Assembly (NCBI GenBank): GCA_963834685.1
Contig: CAWICW010000016.1
Coordinates: 62,001 to 126,000, forward strand
Reading direction: 5' to 3'
Origin: Palsa-504 sp963834685
GTDB taxonomy: Bacteria > Actinomycetota > Actinomycetes > Streptosporangiales > Streptosporangiaceae
Length of the DNA: 64,000 bases
Positions 12,730-20,713 of this stretch are shown one piece after another (position 1 is the stretch's first letter; the number at the start of each line of letters is the position of its first letter). Below the pieces are notes generated by a model. That model was not told the DNA's origin, ran no database searches, and saw nothing but the letters and a program-made list of their open reading frames with translations. A program made the position numbers and the translations under genes.

Positions 12730-14037
12730 ATGATCGAGCGGTACACGCTGCCGGAGATGGGGCGGGTCTGGAGCGAGGCCCGCAAGTACGAGCTGTGGGG
12801 CCGGGTCGAGCTGCTCGTCCTGGAGGCGCACGCCCGGGCCGGCACGGTGCCGGCCGGCAGCGTGGAGGCGGTCCGTTCGGCCAAAATTCCCACCCCCGAG
12901 GCGGTCGCCGCGGTGGAGGCGGTCACCGATCACGACGTGATCGCCTTCCTGACCGCGTGGGCGGACAACACCGCGCCGCGGGCGGGCGCGGCCTGGGTGC
13001 ACTACGGGATGACCTCCTCGGACCTGCTCGATACCGCGCTGGCGGTGCAGCTTACCGACGCGAGCGACCTGCTGATCGCCAAGGCCACCCGGCTGGTCGC
13101 GCTGCTCCGGGATCACGCGCTGGCGCACCGGGACACGCTGCGGCCGGGGCGTACGCACGGGGTGCACGCCGAGCCGGACTCCTGGGGGCACCGGGTGGCC
13201 GACTTCGCGTTCGCGATGGCGCGCAGCCGGGACCGGCTGGTCCGGGCGCGGGAGGCGGTCGCGGTGGGCACGCTGTCCGGGCCGGTGGGCAGCTACTCCA
13301 ACATCGACCCGGCCATCGAGGCCGAGGTGATGGCGGCGCTCGGGCTGCGGCCCGCGGACGTGGCCACCCAGGTCGTGATGCGGGACGGGATGGCCGAGTG
13401 GGTCGGGGCGCTGGCGCTGGCCGCCACCGTGTGCGAGGCGGTCGCGCTCGAGGTCAGGCACGGGCAGCGGACCGAGGTGCGGGAGCTGGCCGAGCCGTTC
13501 GGTTCGGGGCAGAAGGGCTCGTCGTCCATGCCGCACAAGAAGAACCCGGTCCGCGCCGAGCGGATCGCGGGGCTGGCCCGGATCGTGCGCGGCTACGTGA
13601 CCCCGGTGACCGAGGGCATCCCGCTGTGGCATGAGCGGGACATCTCGCACTCCAGCGTGGAGCGGATCGCGCTGCCGGACGCATCCATCGCGACCGACTA
13701 CCTGCTGCACCTGACCGCCGGGCTGGTCGAGGGGCTGACCGTGGACGCAGCCCGGATGCGGGCCAACCTGGACCTGACCGGCGGCCTGATCTACTCCTCT
13801 GCGGTCCTGCTGGCCCTGGTCAGCGCGGGGCTGAGCCGGGAGGACGCGTACGCGCTGGTGCAGGCCGCGGCCATGGACACCTGGGACAACGGGACGCCGT
13901 TCCGCGACGCGCTGCGCAAGCAGGCCGCGACCCGCGGCCTGCCCCTGCCAGAGCAGGACATTGACGACGCATTCCGGCCAGAACGGTACACAGCGCGGCT
14001 GGAACCGATCTTCGAGCGGCTCGCCCGGCTAAGCTAG
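12730..14037 (+). CDS. purB: Adenylosuccinate lyase
   Basis: Homotetrameric fumarase/aspartase-superfamily lyase that acts twice in purine synthesis, on SAICAR and on adenylosuccinate. HYGMTSSDLLDTA, RTHGVHAEP and the signature loop SSSMPHKKNPVRAERI (about residues 257-272, catalytic Ser) are all present. Length 435 aa. ATG 12730. It is the third purine gene in a row and ends 5 nt before murA. Confidence 0.97.
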   Translation: MIERYTLPEMGRVWSEARKYELWGRVELLVLEAHARAGTVPAGSVEAVRSAKIPTPEAVAAVEAVTDHDVIAFLTAWADNTAPRAGAAWVHYGMTSSDLLDTALAVQLTDASDLLIAKATRLVALLRDHALAHRDTLRPGRTHGVHAEPDSWGHRVADFAFAMARSRDRLVRAREAVAVGTLSGPVGSYSNIDPAIEAEVMAALGLRPADVATQVVMRDGMAEWVGALALAATVCEAVALEVRHGQRTEVRELAEPFGSGQKGSSSMPHKKNPVRAERIAGLARIVRGYVTPVTEGIPLWHERDISHSSVERIALPDASIATDYLLHLTAGLVEGLTVDAARMRANLDLTGGLIYSSAVLLALVSAGLSREDAYALVQAAAMDTWDNGTPFRDALRKQAATRGLPLPEQDIDDAFRPERYTARLEPIFERLARLS

Positions 14038-14042
14038 CCCCC

Positions 14043-15326
14043 ATGACTTCCGGACCCGAGACGAGTTACCGCGTGCGCGGCGGCGGACCGCTGCACGGCA
14101 CCGTCTTCATCCAGGGCGCGAAGAACGCCGCGCTGAAGATGATCGCCGCGTCGCTGCTGACCGCGAACGGCCGCACCGTGCTGCGCAACGTGCCGCCCAT
14201 CGAAGACGTCCGCCGCGCCGTCGAGCTGGCGCAGGCCGTAGGGGCGCTAGTCGAGTTCCACGAGGTCGAGAGAACGCTGGTCGTCGACGCGTCGCGGCTG
14301 ACGAGCCCGGTGCTGCCGGCGGAGATCGCACGGCGGTTCCGGAGCTCGGTACTGTTCGTGCCGGCCCTGCTGCACCGGTTCGGCGAGGCGGTCATCGAGG
14401 GCGTCGGCGGCTGCAACCTGGGCAGCCGCAACCTGGACTTCCACTACCGGGGCTTCGCCCGGCTCGGCGCGGTGGTCGACGAGGGCGAGTCCGTCATCCA
14501 CATCAAGGCAGGCAAGCTGCAGGGCGCGCACCTGTACCTGGACACGCCGTCGCACACCGGCACCGAGAACCTGATCATGGCGGCGTCGCTGGCCCCGGGC
14601 CGGACCATCATCGACAACACCGCGCAAGAGCCCGAGGTGCTGGACGTCATCGCGTTCCTGACCAAGATGGGCGCGCGGATCAAGGGCGGCGGCACCGGCT
14701 TCATCACCGTCGACGGCGTGGACGAGCTGACCGCGGTGGAGCACACGGTGATGGCCGACCGGATCGACGCCGGGGTGTTCGCCATGGCGGCGGCCATCAC
14801 CGGCGGCGAGCTGAACCTGGTCGGCGCCTCGCTCGAGCACTTCGGCGTGGTGCGCTGGAAGCTGGAGCAGATGGGCGTGGAGTTCTCCACCCACGGCGCG
14901 GTGCTGACCGTGCGGATGGACCGGCCGCCGCGCCCGATAAACGTCATCACCGGCCCCTACCCGGGCTTCGCCACCGACCTGCAGTCGCCGATCATGGCCC
15001 TGGCCTGCCTGGCTGAGGGGGCTTCGTACATCCGGGAGACGATCTTCGACGGGCGGTACACGCTGGTTGGCGAGCTGAACAAGATGGGCGCGCGCGTCGA
15101 GTTCGACGGCAGCCGGGTGGTGGTGCACGGGCCTTCTTCCTTTACCGGGGCCCAGGTCGTGGCGCACGACCTGCGCACCGGGATGGCGCTGGTGCTGGCG
15201 GGCCTGGCTGCCTCCGGTGAGACCGTGGTGACGCCGGCGTACCCGATCGACCGGGGGCACGCGGCCATCGCACAGCGGTTCAACGCGCTGGGCGCGGACA
15301 TTACGGCGGAGGCCGCGGAGGGCTAG
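14043..15326 (+). CDS. murA: UDP-N-acetylglucosamine 1-carboxyvinyltransferase
   Basis: First committed step of peptidoglycan precursor synthesis, transferring enolpyruvate from PEP to UDP-GlcNAc; target of fosfomycin. IQGAKNAALKMIAASL carries the Lys-Asn pair (K27, N28). GVGGCNLGSRNLDFH has the catalytic Cys near residue 124, so fosfomycin sensitivity would be expected rather than the Cys-to-Asp resistance of Mycobacterium. PGFATDLQSP holds the catalytic Asp, and DLRTGMALVLAGLAA the C-terminal Arg. The sequence differs clearly from the usual Streptomyces MurA as I remember it (there GAKNLVPKAMVAALL), so it may be a second paralogue. It starts 5 nt after purB. Confidence 0.93.
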   Translation: MTSGPETSYRVRGGGPLHGTVFIQGAKNAALKMIAASLLTANGRTVLRNVPPIEDVRRAVELAQAVGALVEFHEVERTLVVDASRLTSPVLPAEIARRFRSSVLFVPALLHRFGEAVIEGVGGCNLGSRNLDFHYRGFARLGAVVDEGESVIHIKAGKLQGAHLYLDTPSHTGTENLIMAASLAPGRTIIDNTAQEPEVLDVIAFLTKMGARIKGGGTGFITVDGVDELTAVEHTVMADRIDAGVFAMAAAITGGELNLVGASLEHFGVVRWKLEQMGVEFSTHGAVLTVRMDRPPRPINVITGPYPGFATDLQSPIMALACLAEGASYIRETIFDGRYTLVGELNKMGARVEFDGSRVVVHGPSSFTGAQVVAHDLRTGMALVLAGLAASGETVVTPAYPIDRGHAAIAQRFNALGADITAEAAEG

Positions 15327-15352
15327 GCGCTTGCCTTTGGTTGCGGCCGGGC

Positions 15353-16429
15353 TCAGTTACGGTACGGGAAGGCGCGCGCGACGGCCAGCAGCGCGTCGTT
15401 GGCCTCGGGGGCGCCGATGCTGATGCGGGCGCCTTCGGCGGCGAACGGGCGGACCGCGATGCCGGCCGTCTCGCAGGCGGCGGCGAAGGCCGGCGTGTGC
15501 TCGCCCAGCCGGAGCCAGACGAAGTTGGCCTCGGTCGGCGGGACGGTCCAGCCGTCGGCGATCAGCGCCTCGCGGACCCGGGTCCGCTCCTTGACCGTGA
15601 ACTCGACGCGTTCGAGCAGTTCGGCCTCGGCGGCCAGGGACGCGATGGCGGCCGCCTGGGCGAGCCGGTTGACCGTGAACGGCAGCATGGTGGCCCGGAC
15701 CGCGGCCGCGACCGGCTCGTGCGCGATCATGAACCCGGTGCGCAGGCCGGCCAGGCCGTAGGCCTTGGAGAAGGTGCGCAGGACGGCGACGTTCGGCCGG
15801 TCCCGGTACAGGGTCACCCCGTCAGGCACCGCCTCGTCGCGGATGTACTCGTGGTAGGCCTCGTCGAGCACGACCAGGCAATCGGCGGGCACCAGGTCGA
15901 GGAAGTCCTCGAGCTCCGCGCCGTGCACGACGGTGCCGGTCGGGTTGTTCGGGTTGCAGATGAGGATCAGCCGGGTGCGCGGGGTGATCGCGTCGGCCAT
16001 CGCGGCCAGGTCGTGCGTCTCGCCGCGCAGCGGCACCCGGACCGAGTCGGCCGCGGCCAGGTCGGCCAGGGTCGGGTACGCCTCGAACGAGCGCCACGCG
16101 TACATGACCTCGGCGCCGGGCTCACCGACCGCCTCGAGCAGTTGCTGGGTCACGCCGACCGAGCCGCACCCGACCGCGACGTGCCGCGCGGGGACGCTGA
16201 ACCGCTCCCCGATGGCCTGGATCAGCGCCTGCGCCCCGTTGTCCGGATACCGGTTGACCGACCGCGCCTCCTCGGCGATCACCTCGACCACCGAGGGGAG
16301 CGGCGCGTACGGTGACTCGTTGGACGACAGCTTGTGCGACTTGCCTGCCGAGCTGACCGGGGTCCGGCCCGGCTGGTAGGCGGGGAAGCCGTCAAGCACC
16401 GAACGGAAACGTGGCGACGCGTCAGTCAT
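15353..16429 (-). CDS. hisC: Histidinol-phosphate / aromatic amino acid aminotransferase
   Basis: Fold-type I PLP aminotransferase of the HisC/Pat family, 358 aa. KLSSNESPYAPLPSV at the start, NPNNPTGT, VVLDEAYHEY and the PLP-lysine segment TFSKAYGLAGLRTG (about residue 219) are all intact. Because it is not in a his operon and has the short Pat-like N-terminus, it may be the phenylalanine/aromatic transaminase rather than the histidine enzyme; sequence alone does not settle this. It is convergent with murA and lies 49 nt upstream of nothing on its own strand except the NRAMP gene that precedes it in transcription order. Confidence 0.85.
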   Translation of the reverse strand: MTDASPRFRSVLDGFPAYQPGRTPVSSAGKSHKLSSNESPYAPLPSVVEVIAEEARSVNRYPDNGAQALIQAIGERFSVPARHVAVGCGSVGVTQQLLEAVGEPGAEVMYAWRSFEAYPTLADLAAADSVRVPLRGETHDLAAMADAITPRTRLILICNPNNPTGTVVHGAELEDFLDLVPADCLVVLDEAYHEYIRDEAVPDGVTLYRDRPNVAVLRTFSKAYGLAGLRTGFMIAHEPVAAAVRATMLPFTVNRLAQAAAIASLAAEAELLERVEFTVKERTRVREALIADGWTVPPTEANFVWLRLGEHTPAFAAACETAGIAVRPFAAEGARISIGAPEANDALLAVARAFPYRN

Positions 16430-16478
16430 GCCACCAGTTTCGCACCGGCGGACGATTCCCTCGGCCGCGCGTGGGGCC

Positions 16479-18311
16479 TCAGCCGATCTGGACGGCCTTG
16501 ACGATCAGCAGCAGCACAGAGATCACGAGATAACCGCGCAGCAGCAGCAGGGCGATCTTCCTTCCCGACGACCACTCCGCCGGCTTGAGCAGCGCGAGCG
16601 GCGGCATGCGCCAGTTCATGCGTTCCTCGGCGGACATGGTATTGCGCGGGTGCGGTGGGGGCGCCGGGCGCCGGTTCCTGGTGAGCCAGAACCAGGAACC
16701 GGCCACGACGGCCACGGCCACCAGCCCGACGGCTATCCAGATCGCGGTCTTCAGGGCGGGCAGGCCACTGAACAGCGTGTCGACGACCAGAGTGCCGGAC
16801 AGTACGAGCAGCACGCCGATGATAAAGGAGGCCAGGATGTTCAGCCAGCGCGGGTTCATCCACGGGCCGAGCACCTCGCGGTCGTTGCACAGCAGCACCA
16901 GGAACACGGCCGCGCTGGGCAGCAGGATCCCGGCCAGCGCCTGCACCGCCTCGGTGAGCAGCCCCAGCGGAGCGCCTGGGATGAGCACGATGCCCGCCGA
17001 GACCACGACCATCGCGGCGTAGATGGTGTAGAACGGCTTGGCCTCGCGGAACTTGCGGTGCAGCGAGTGCTTAATGCCGAACACGTCGCCGAACGCGTAA
17101 CTGGTGGACAGGGTGACCGCCGACGCGCCGATGATGGACGCGTCGAGCAGCACGATCGAGAACAGCGCGCCGTACCACCTGCCGTGCATGGCGAGCGCGT
17201 TGGCTACCCCGAGCGCGTCGGTGAATTTCCCGGCCAGGTTCGTGCCGCGTACCGCGAAGACGCCTACCGCCAGGATCATGGCCCCCGAGATCACCACGAC
17301 GAACGCGCCCAGCGTGGTGTCGGCGCGTTCGTACGGGATGAACCGCGGCGTGATCCGCTTGTCGATGACGTTGGACTGCTGGAAGAATAGCTGCCACGGA
17401 GCGACGGTGGTGCCCACGATCGCGATGATGAGCAGCACCGCGGTCGAGCTCGCCCCGCCCTGGATGCCCGGCACCACGAGGTGGTAGCCGATCGCACCCC
17501 AGTGCGGGTCGGAGAGGAAAAAGAGCGGGACCAGGACCAGGCTCACCGCGATGAACGCGAACATCGCCCGCTCCCAGCGGGCGAAGCTGCCGCTCATGGT
17601 GATCGCGATCAGCACGAGCGCCGCGATCGGCACCGAGACGTACGGGGAGACGTGGAAATACTGCAGCGCGAGCGAGACGCCGATGAACTCGGTGACGATG
17701 GTCAGGAAGTTCAGGATGAACAGGTCGCCGACGCTGAACCAGCCCCAGAACCGGCCGAACCGCTCGTTGATCAGCCGGGCGTGCCCGACACCGGTGACCG
17801 CGCCGAGCCTGACCACCATCTCCTGGTTGACGATCAGCACGGGGATCAGCAGCACCAGCGTCCACAGCAGGCTGTAGCCGTAGTTCTGCCCGGCCTGCGC
17901 GTAGGTGGCCACCCCGCCGGCGTCGTTGTCGCCGACCATCACGATCAGCCCGGGGCCGACGATGGCCAGGAAGGTGATCAGCTTGCGCTTGAGGCCAGCC
18001 TGCTGAACGTCGCCGAGCTTGATATGGCCGAGCGCGCCCTCGATGTCGCCGAGGTGGGCCTCGTCCAGCACCGCGCTGGCCTGCGCGGCGGGATGCCCGA
18101 GCTGCGCCTGGCCGGGCGCAGGACCCTGGCGAACCGGGCGGCCTTGAGCCGCTTGCGGAGCCACCGGGGCTGCCGTGGCGGGCAGCGGCTCCCGCGGGTC
18201 CGGGCTCTTACCGGGCTGGGCCTGCTGAGAACGCCGGATGTCTGGGGAGGCTTCGGACGGGACCGGTGGCGTGGGCTCAGCCGGTGACACGCGCTCACCA
18301 GGCGTCGTCAC
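16479..18311 (-). CDS. NRAMP-related divalent cation transporter, probably Mg2+-type
   Basis: A 610-aa membrane protein with a proline-rich, disordered cytosolic N-terminus of about 108 residues followed by 11-12 hydrophobic segments in the NRAMP/SLC11 pattern. In classical Mn/Fe transporters segment 1 has DPGN and segment 6 has a MPH-type Met. Here segment 1 reads VGDNDAGGVATY (residues 126-137) and segment 6 reads GTTVAPWQLFF, with no Met. That pattern fits the NRAMP-related Mg2+ transporters (NRMT), not Mn/Fe importers. The start codon overlaps the end of the upstream MgtE-N/CBS gene by 4 nt (ATGA). Substrate is inferred. Confidence 0.85.
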   Translation of the reverse strand: MTTPGERVSPAEPTPPVPSEASPDIRRSQQAQPGKSPDPREPLPATAAPVAPQAAQGRPVRQGPAPGQAQLGHPAAQASAVLDEAHLGDIEGALGHIKLGDVQQAGLKRKLITFLAIVGPGLIVMVGDNDAGGVATYAQAGQNYGYSLLWTLVLLIPVLIVNQEMVVRLGAVTGVGHARLINERFGRFWGWFSVGDLFILNFLTIVTEFIGVSLALQYFHVSPYVSVPIAALVLIAITMSGSFARWERAMFAFIAVSLVLVPLFFLSDPHWGAIGYHLVVPGIQGGASSTAVLLIIAIVGTTVAPWQLFFQQSNVIDKRITPRFIPYERADTTLGAFVVVISGAMILAVGVFAVRGTNLAGKFTDALGVANALAMHGRWYGALFSIVLLDASIIGASAVTLSTSYAFGDVFGIKHSLHRKFREAKPFYTIYAAMVVVSAGIVLIPGAPLGLLTEAVQALAGILLPSAAVFLVLLCNDREVLGPWMNPRWLNILASFIIGVLLVLSGTLVVDTLFSGLPALKTAIWIAVGLVAVAVVAGSWFWLTRNRRPAPPPHPRNTMSAEERMNWRMPPLALLKPAEWSSGRKIALLLLRGYLVISVLLLIVKAVQIG

Positions 18312-19678
18312 TGCGCGTCCCCATGCTGGGCGTCCTCACCGGGGGGGTCCTCAGCGTGGGCGTCCCCATAGTGGGCGTCCGGCGGCTCCGCGGTCTCGCG
18401 GCGCCGCCAGTCGCCGGGCAACGTGACCTCAAGCACGTCATCGACGGTGATCACGCCGAGCAGGCGGCGCTCGTCGTCGACGACGGGGATGGTGATGAGG
18501 TTGTAGTCCGTCATCAGCACGGCGACGTCCGTGATATCGGCGTCCGGGCCCACCCGGACCGGATCGGTGTCGGACACGTCGATCACGGTGGCGTCAGGAT
18601 CGGACTGGACCAGGGTGACCAGGCTGGCCACGCCGCGCAGGCGGCCCTTGTCGCTGACGGCGTGCACGCTGGTCAGCGCCTCGGGCTGAAGAGCGACGGC
18701 CTCGCGGACCCGGGCCAGCGCGTCGGCGACGCTGGCCTTGCGGGGCACGGCGACGAAGTCCATCGACATCAGCCCGCCCGCGCTCGTGGGGTTGAAGCCC
18801 ATCAGGGTCAGCACCTTGGTCCGCTGGCCGGGCGGCAGCAGGTCGAGCACCGGTTGCCTGCGCCGCTGCGGTAGCTCGGTGACCGCGTCTGCGGCGTCGT
18901 CCGCGCGCATCCGGGCCAGCACGGCGGCGATCTCCTCGTCGGTGCGCGCGCCGAGCAGGCGAGCGGCCAGGTCCTCGTCGAGTTCTTCGAAGACGTCGGC
19001 CTCGAGCTCGGGATCCGCGTGGACCTGGCCGAGGATCTCGGTCTCCTCCTCTTTGGAGGCTTCCTCGAGCAGGTCGGCAATCTGGGCCGGCTTCAGCCTG
19101 CGGATGCGGCCGAACGGCCCGCGCTGCAGCGCACTGCCCTGGTGCCCGATGAGCCACTCGAAGTCGGCCCAGTCGCGGAAGACGGCGTCGTCGTCCTGTT
19201 GGTCCGGGCCGAGCAGCCCGAACAGCCGCCGTGGGCGGCGCCGGGTGTCCACGCCGGCCAGGACCCAGTCGTCGCCGTTCCTGGCCAGCTCGAGGTCGGC
19301 CGCCCGGACCAGGCGGGCGTTCGCCACGTCGATGAACCGGTGGCCGAGTACGTCGCGCCTGAGCAGCACTTCGCCTTCCCGGCGCTCGAAGTGCCGCAGG
19401 CTGAGCCGCGCGCTAGACAGCCGGATCGGATCCTCGTCGAAGCTGGCCACCTGCTCGATCGGCACGAAGATCTCGCGGCCGCCGACGGCGGCGACCAGGC
19501 CGGTGACGAGCGGGTAGTCGGAGCCGCGGAGCCGGACGATGACGTCGGCCAGCCGACCGATGGTCTCGCCGCTACTGTCCGCGACCGGCCGTTTAAGCAG
19601 CCGCGACAGGCGCAAGGTGACCTTGTTGTCCGCCGGAGCGCCGGACTCCGCGGCTTCCGGGGGTGGTGTTGTCGTCAT
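18308..19678 (-). CDS. MgtE N-domain and CBS-domain protein without a channel
   Basis: A 456-aa soluble protein. Residues about 18-150 resemble PRC-barrel modules (LSRLLKRPVADSSGETIG; a second copy near LRRDVLGHRFIDV). About 190-300 match the MgtE intracellular N-domain superhelix (LKPAQIADLLEEASKEE, LLGARTDEEIAAVLARM). About 305-425 form a CBS pair (MSMDFVAVPRKASVADAL, IPVVDDERRLLGVITVDDVLE). In MgtE these domains sense Mg2+ and gate the channel, but no membrane domain is present here. ATG 19678 with AGAGG upstream is preferred over an earlier start at 19810. It overlaps the NRAMP gene by 4 nt. Confidence 0.88.
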   Translation of the reverse strand: MTTTPPPEAAESGAPADNKVTLRLSRLLKRPVADSSGETIGRLADVIVRLRGSDYPLVTGLVAAVGGREIFVPIEQVASFDEDPIRLSSARLSLRHFERREGEVLLRRDVLGHRFIDVANARLVRAADLELARNGDDWVLAGVDTRRRPRRLFGLLGPDQQDDDAVFRDWADFEWLIGHQGSALQRGPFGRIRRLKPAQIADLLEEASKEEETEILGQVHADPELEADVFEELDEDLAARLLGARTDEEIAAVLARMRADDAADAVTELPQRRRQPVLDLLPPGQRTKVLTLMGFNPTSAGGLMSMDFVAVPRKASVADALARVREAVALQPEALTSVHAVSDKGRLRGVASLVTLVQSDPDATVIDVSDTDPVRVGPDADITDVAVLMTDYNLITIPVVDDERRLLGVITVDDVLEVTLPGDWRRRETAEPPDAHYGDAHAEDPPGEDAQHGDAQ

Positions 19679-20006
19679 AGGAAGCCTCTTCTTGCTCCGA
19701 CGGTAACGTCTTCCTTGGCAGCGTCGAATTATTACCATGCCGTCCGCCGCAACCTTGGCAGAGGCGGGTGAACGCCCGGTGTACGGGGTAGTCCTTCCCA
19801 CGTCGGTCACGATGACTCAGGCAGCCGCACGCAGGTTACGCCCACGCCGGATGTGGTGGTATGAAGTCTCTGGCCGGGCGGGCCGCTGGAGGCGAGGACG
19901 GGGGTGGTTATGCTGAGGGGGTCGAGAGGCGCTGCGACGGATCGGTCCGCCACGCTCGACACCCTTCTTCATCGGCAAGGGCGCCTTCGAGCCGGTGGAG
20001 GCGGTC
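19679..20006. other. Divergent intergenic region
   Basis: This 328-nt gap separates the reverse-strand MgtE-N/CBS gene from the forward MOSC gene. It is locally AT-richer near 19725-19740 (taataattcga on the minus strand), which could be a -10 region for the cation-transport operon. I looked for an M-box Mg2+ riboswitch on the minus strand and found no recognisable core. No gene is supported here. Confidence 0.5.
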
Positions 20007-20711
20007 ATGACCGTGGTGGGTCGCGTCGTCGGGCTGTGGCGGTACCCGGTGAAATCCATGGCAGGCGAGGAGCTGGACGGCGTCGACGTCTCGTGGCACG
20101 GGCTGGCGGGCGATCGGCGGTGGGCGTTCATCCGCGACGGGCAGGTACGCAGCGGCTTTCCGTGGCTGACGATCCGGGAACGGCCCGAGCTGGCCCATTA
20201 CCGGCCGCGCTTCGCCGAACCGGATCGGCCCAGCGCATCGCTGACGCTGGTGCGGACGCCGTCGGACAGCGAGCTCGACGTGGCATGTCCCGCGCTCGCG
20301 GCCGAGCTCGGGCCGGGGGTGCGCGTGATCAAACAGGACCGCGGAGTGTTCGACACCATGCCGCTTTCGCTGCTGACCACGCAGACGCTGGCCGGGCTCG
20401 GCCGGCTGGTCGGAACCGGCCTGGCGGCCGGGCGGTTCCGGCCCAACCTCCTCGTGGACGCGTTCGGGGGCGGCGACTTCCCGGAGGATGCCTGGGTCGG
20501 CCGGGTGCTGCGCCTCGGCGGGCTGCGGATGCGGGTGGACCAGCGTGACCAGCGGTGCGTGATGGTCACCATCGACCCGGTGACGCTAGGCCGGAACCCG
20601 GCCGTCCTGCGCGCCATCGCGCGGGAACGCGACGCGCGGCTCGGGGTCTACGGCACGACCGTGACACCGGGGCGGGTCGCGGTGGGCGACCCGGTCGAAC
20701 TCGAGCCCTGA
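20007..20711 (+). CDS. MOSC-domain protein
   Basis: A 234-aa protein with an N-terminal MOSC beta-barrel (VVGLWRYPVKSMAGEEL) and a C-terminal MOSC domain (RFRPNLLVDAFGGGDFPEDAWVG). QRDQRCVMVTIDPVTL contains the conserved Cys expected to handle the molybdenum-cofactor sulfur, as in mARC/YcbX-type enzymes. Which substrate it acts on is unknown. ATG 20007 has GGAGG 5 nt upstream; a GTG at 19995 is in frame but overlaps that RBS. It is convergent with the APC permease, with a 2-nt gap. Confidence 0.9.
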   Translation: MTVVGRVVGLWRYPVKSMAGEELDGVDVSWHGLAGDRRWAFIRDGQVRSGFPWLTIRERPELAHYRPRFAEPDRPSASLTLVRTPSDSELDVACPALAAELGPGVRVIKQDRGVFDTMPLSLLTTQTLAGLGRLVGTGLAAGRFRPNLLVDAFGGGDFPEDAWVGRVLRLGGLRMRVDQRDQRCVMVTIDPVTLGRNPAVLRAIARERDARLGVYGTTVTPGRVAVGDPVELEP

Positions 20712-20713
20712 GC

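Noticed and set aside
19679..20006. M-box Mg2+ riboswitch before the MgtE-N/CBS gene
   Set aside because: The conserved M-box core was not recognised on the minus strand.
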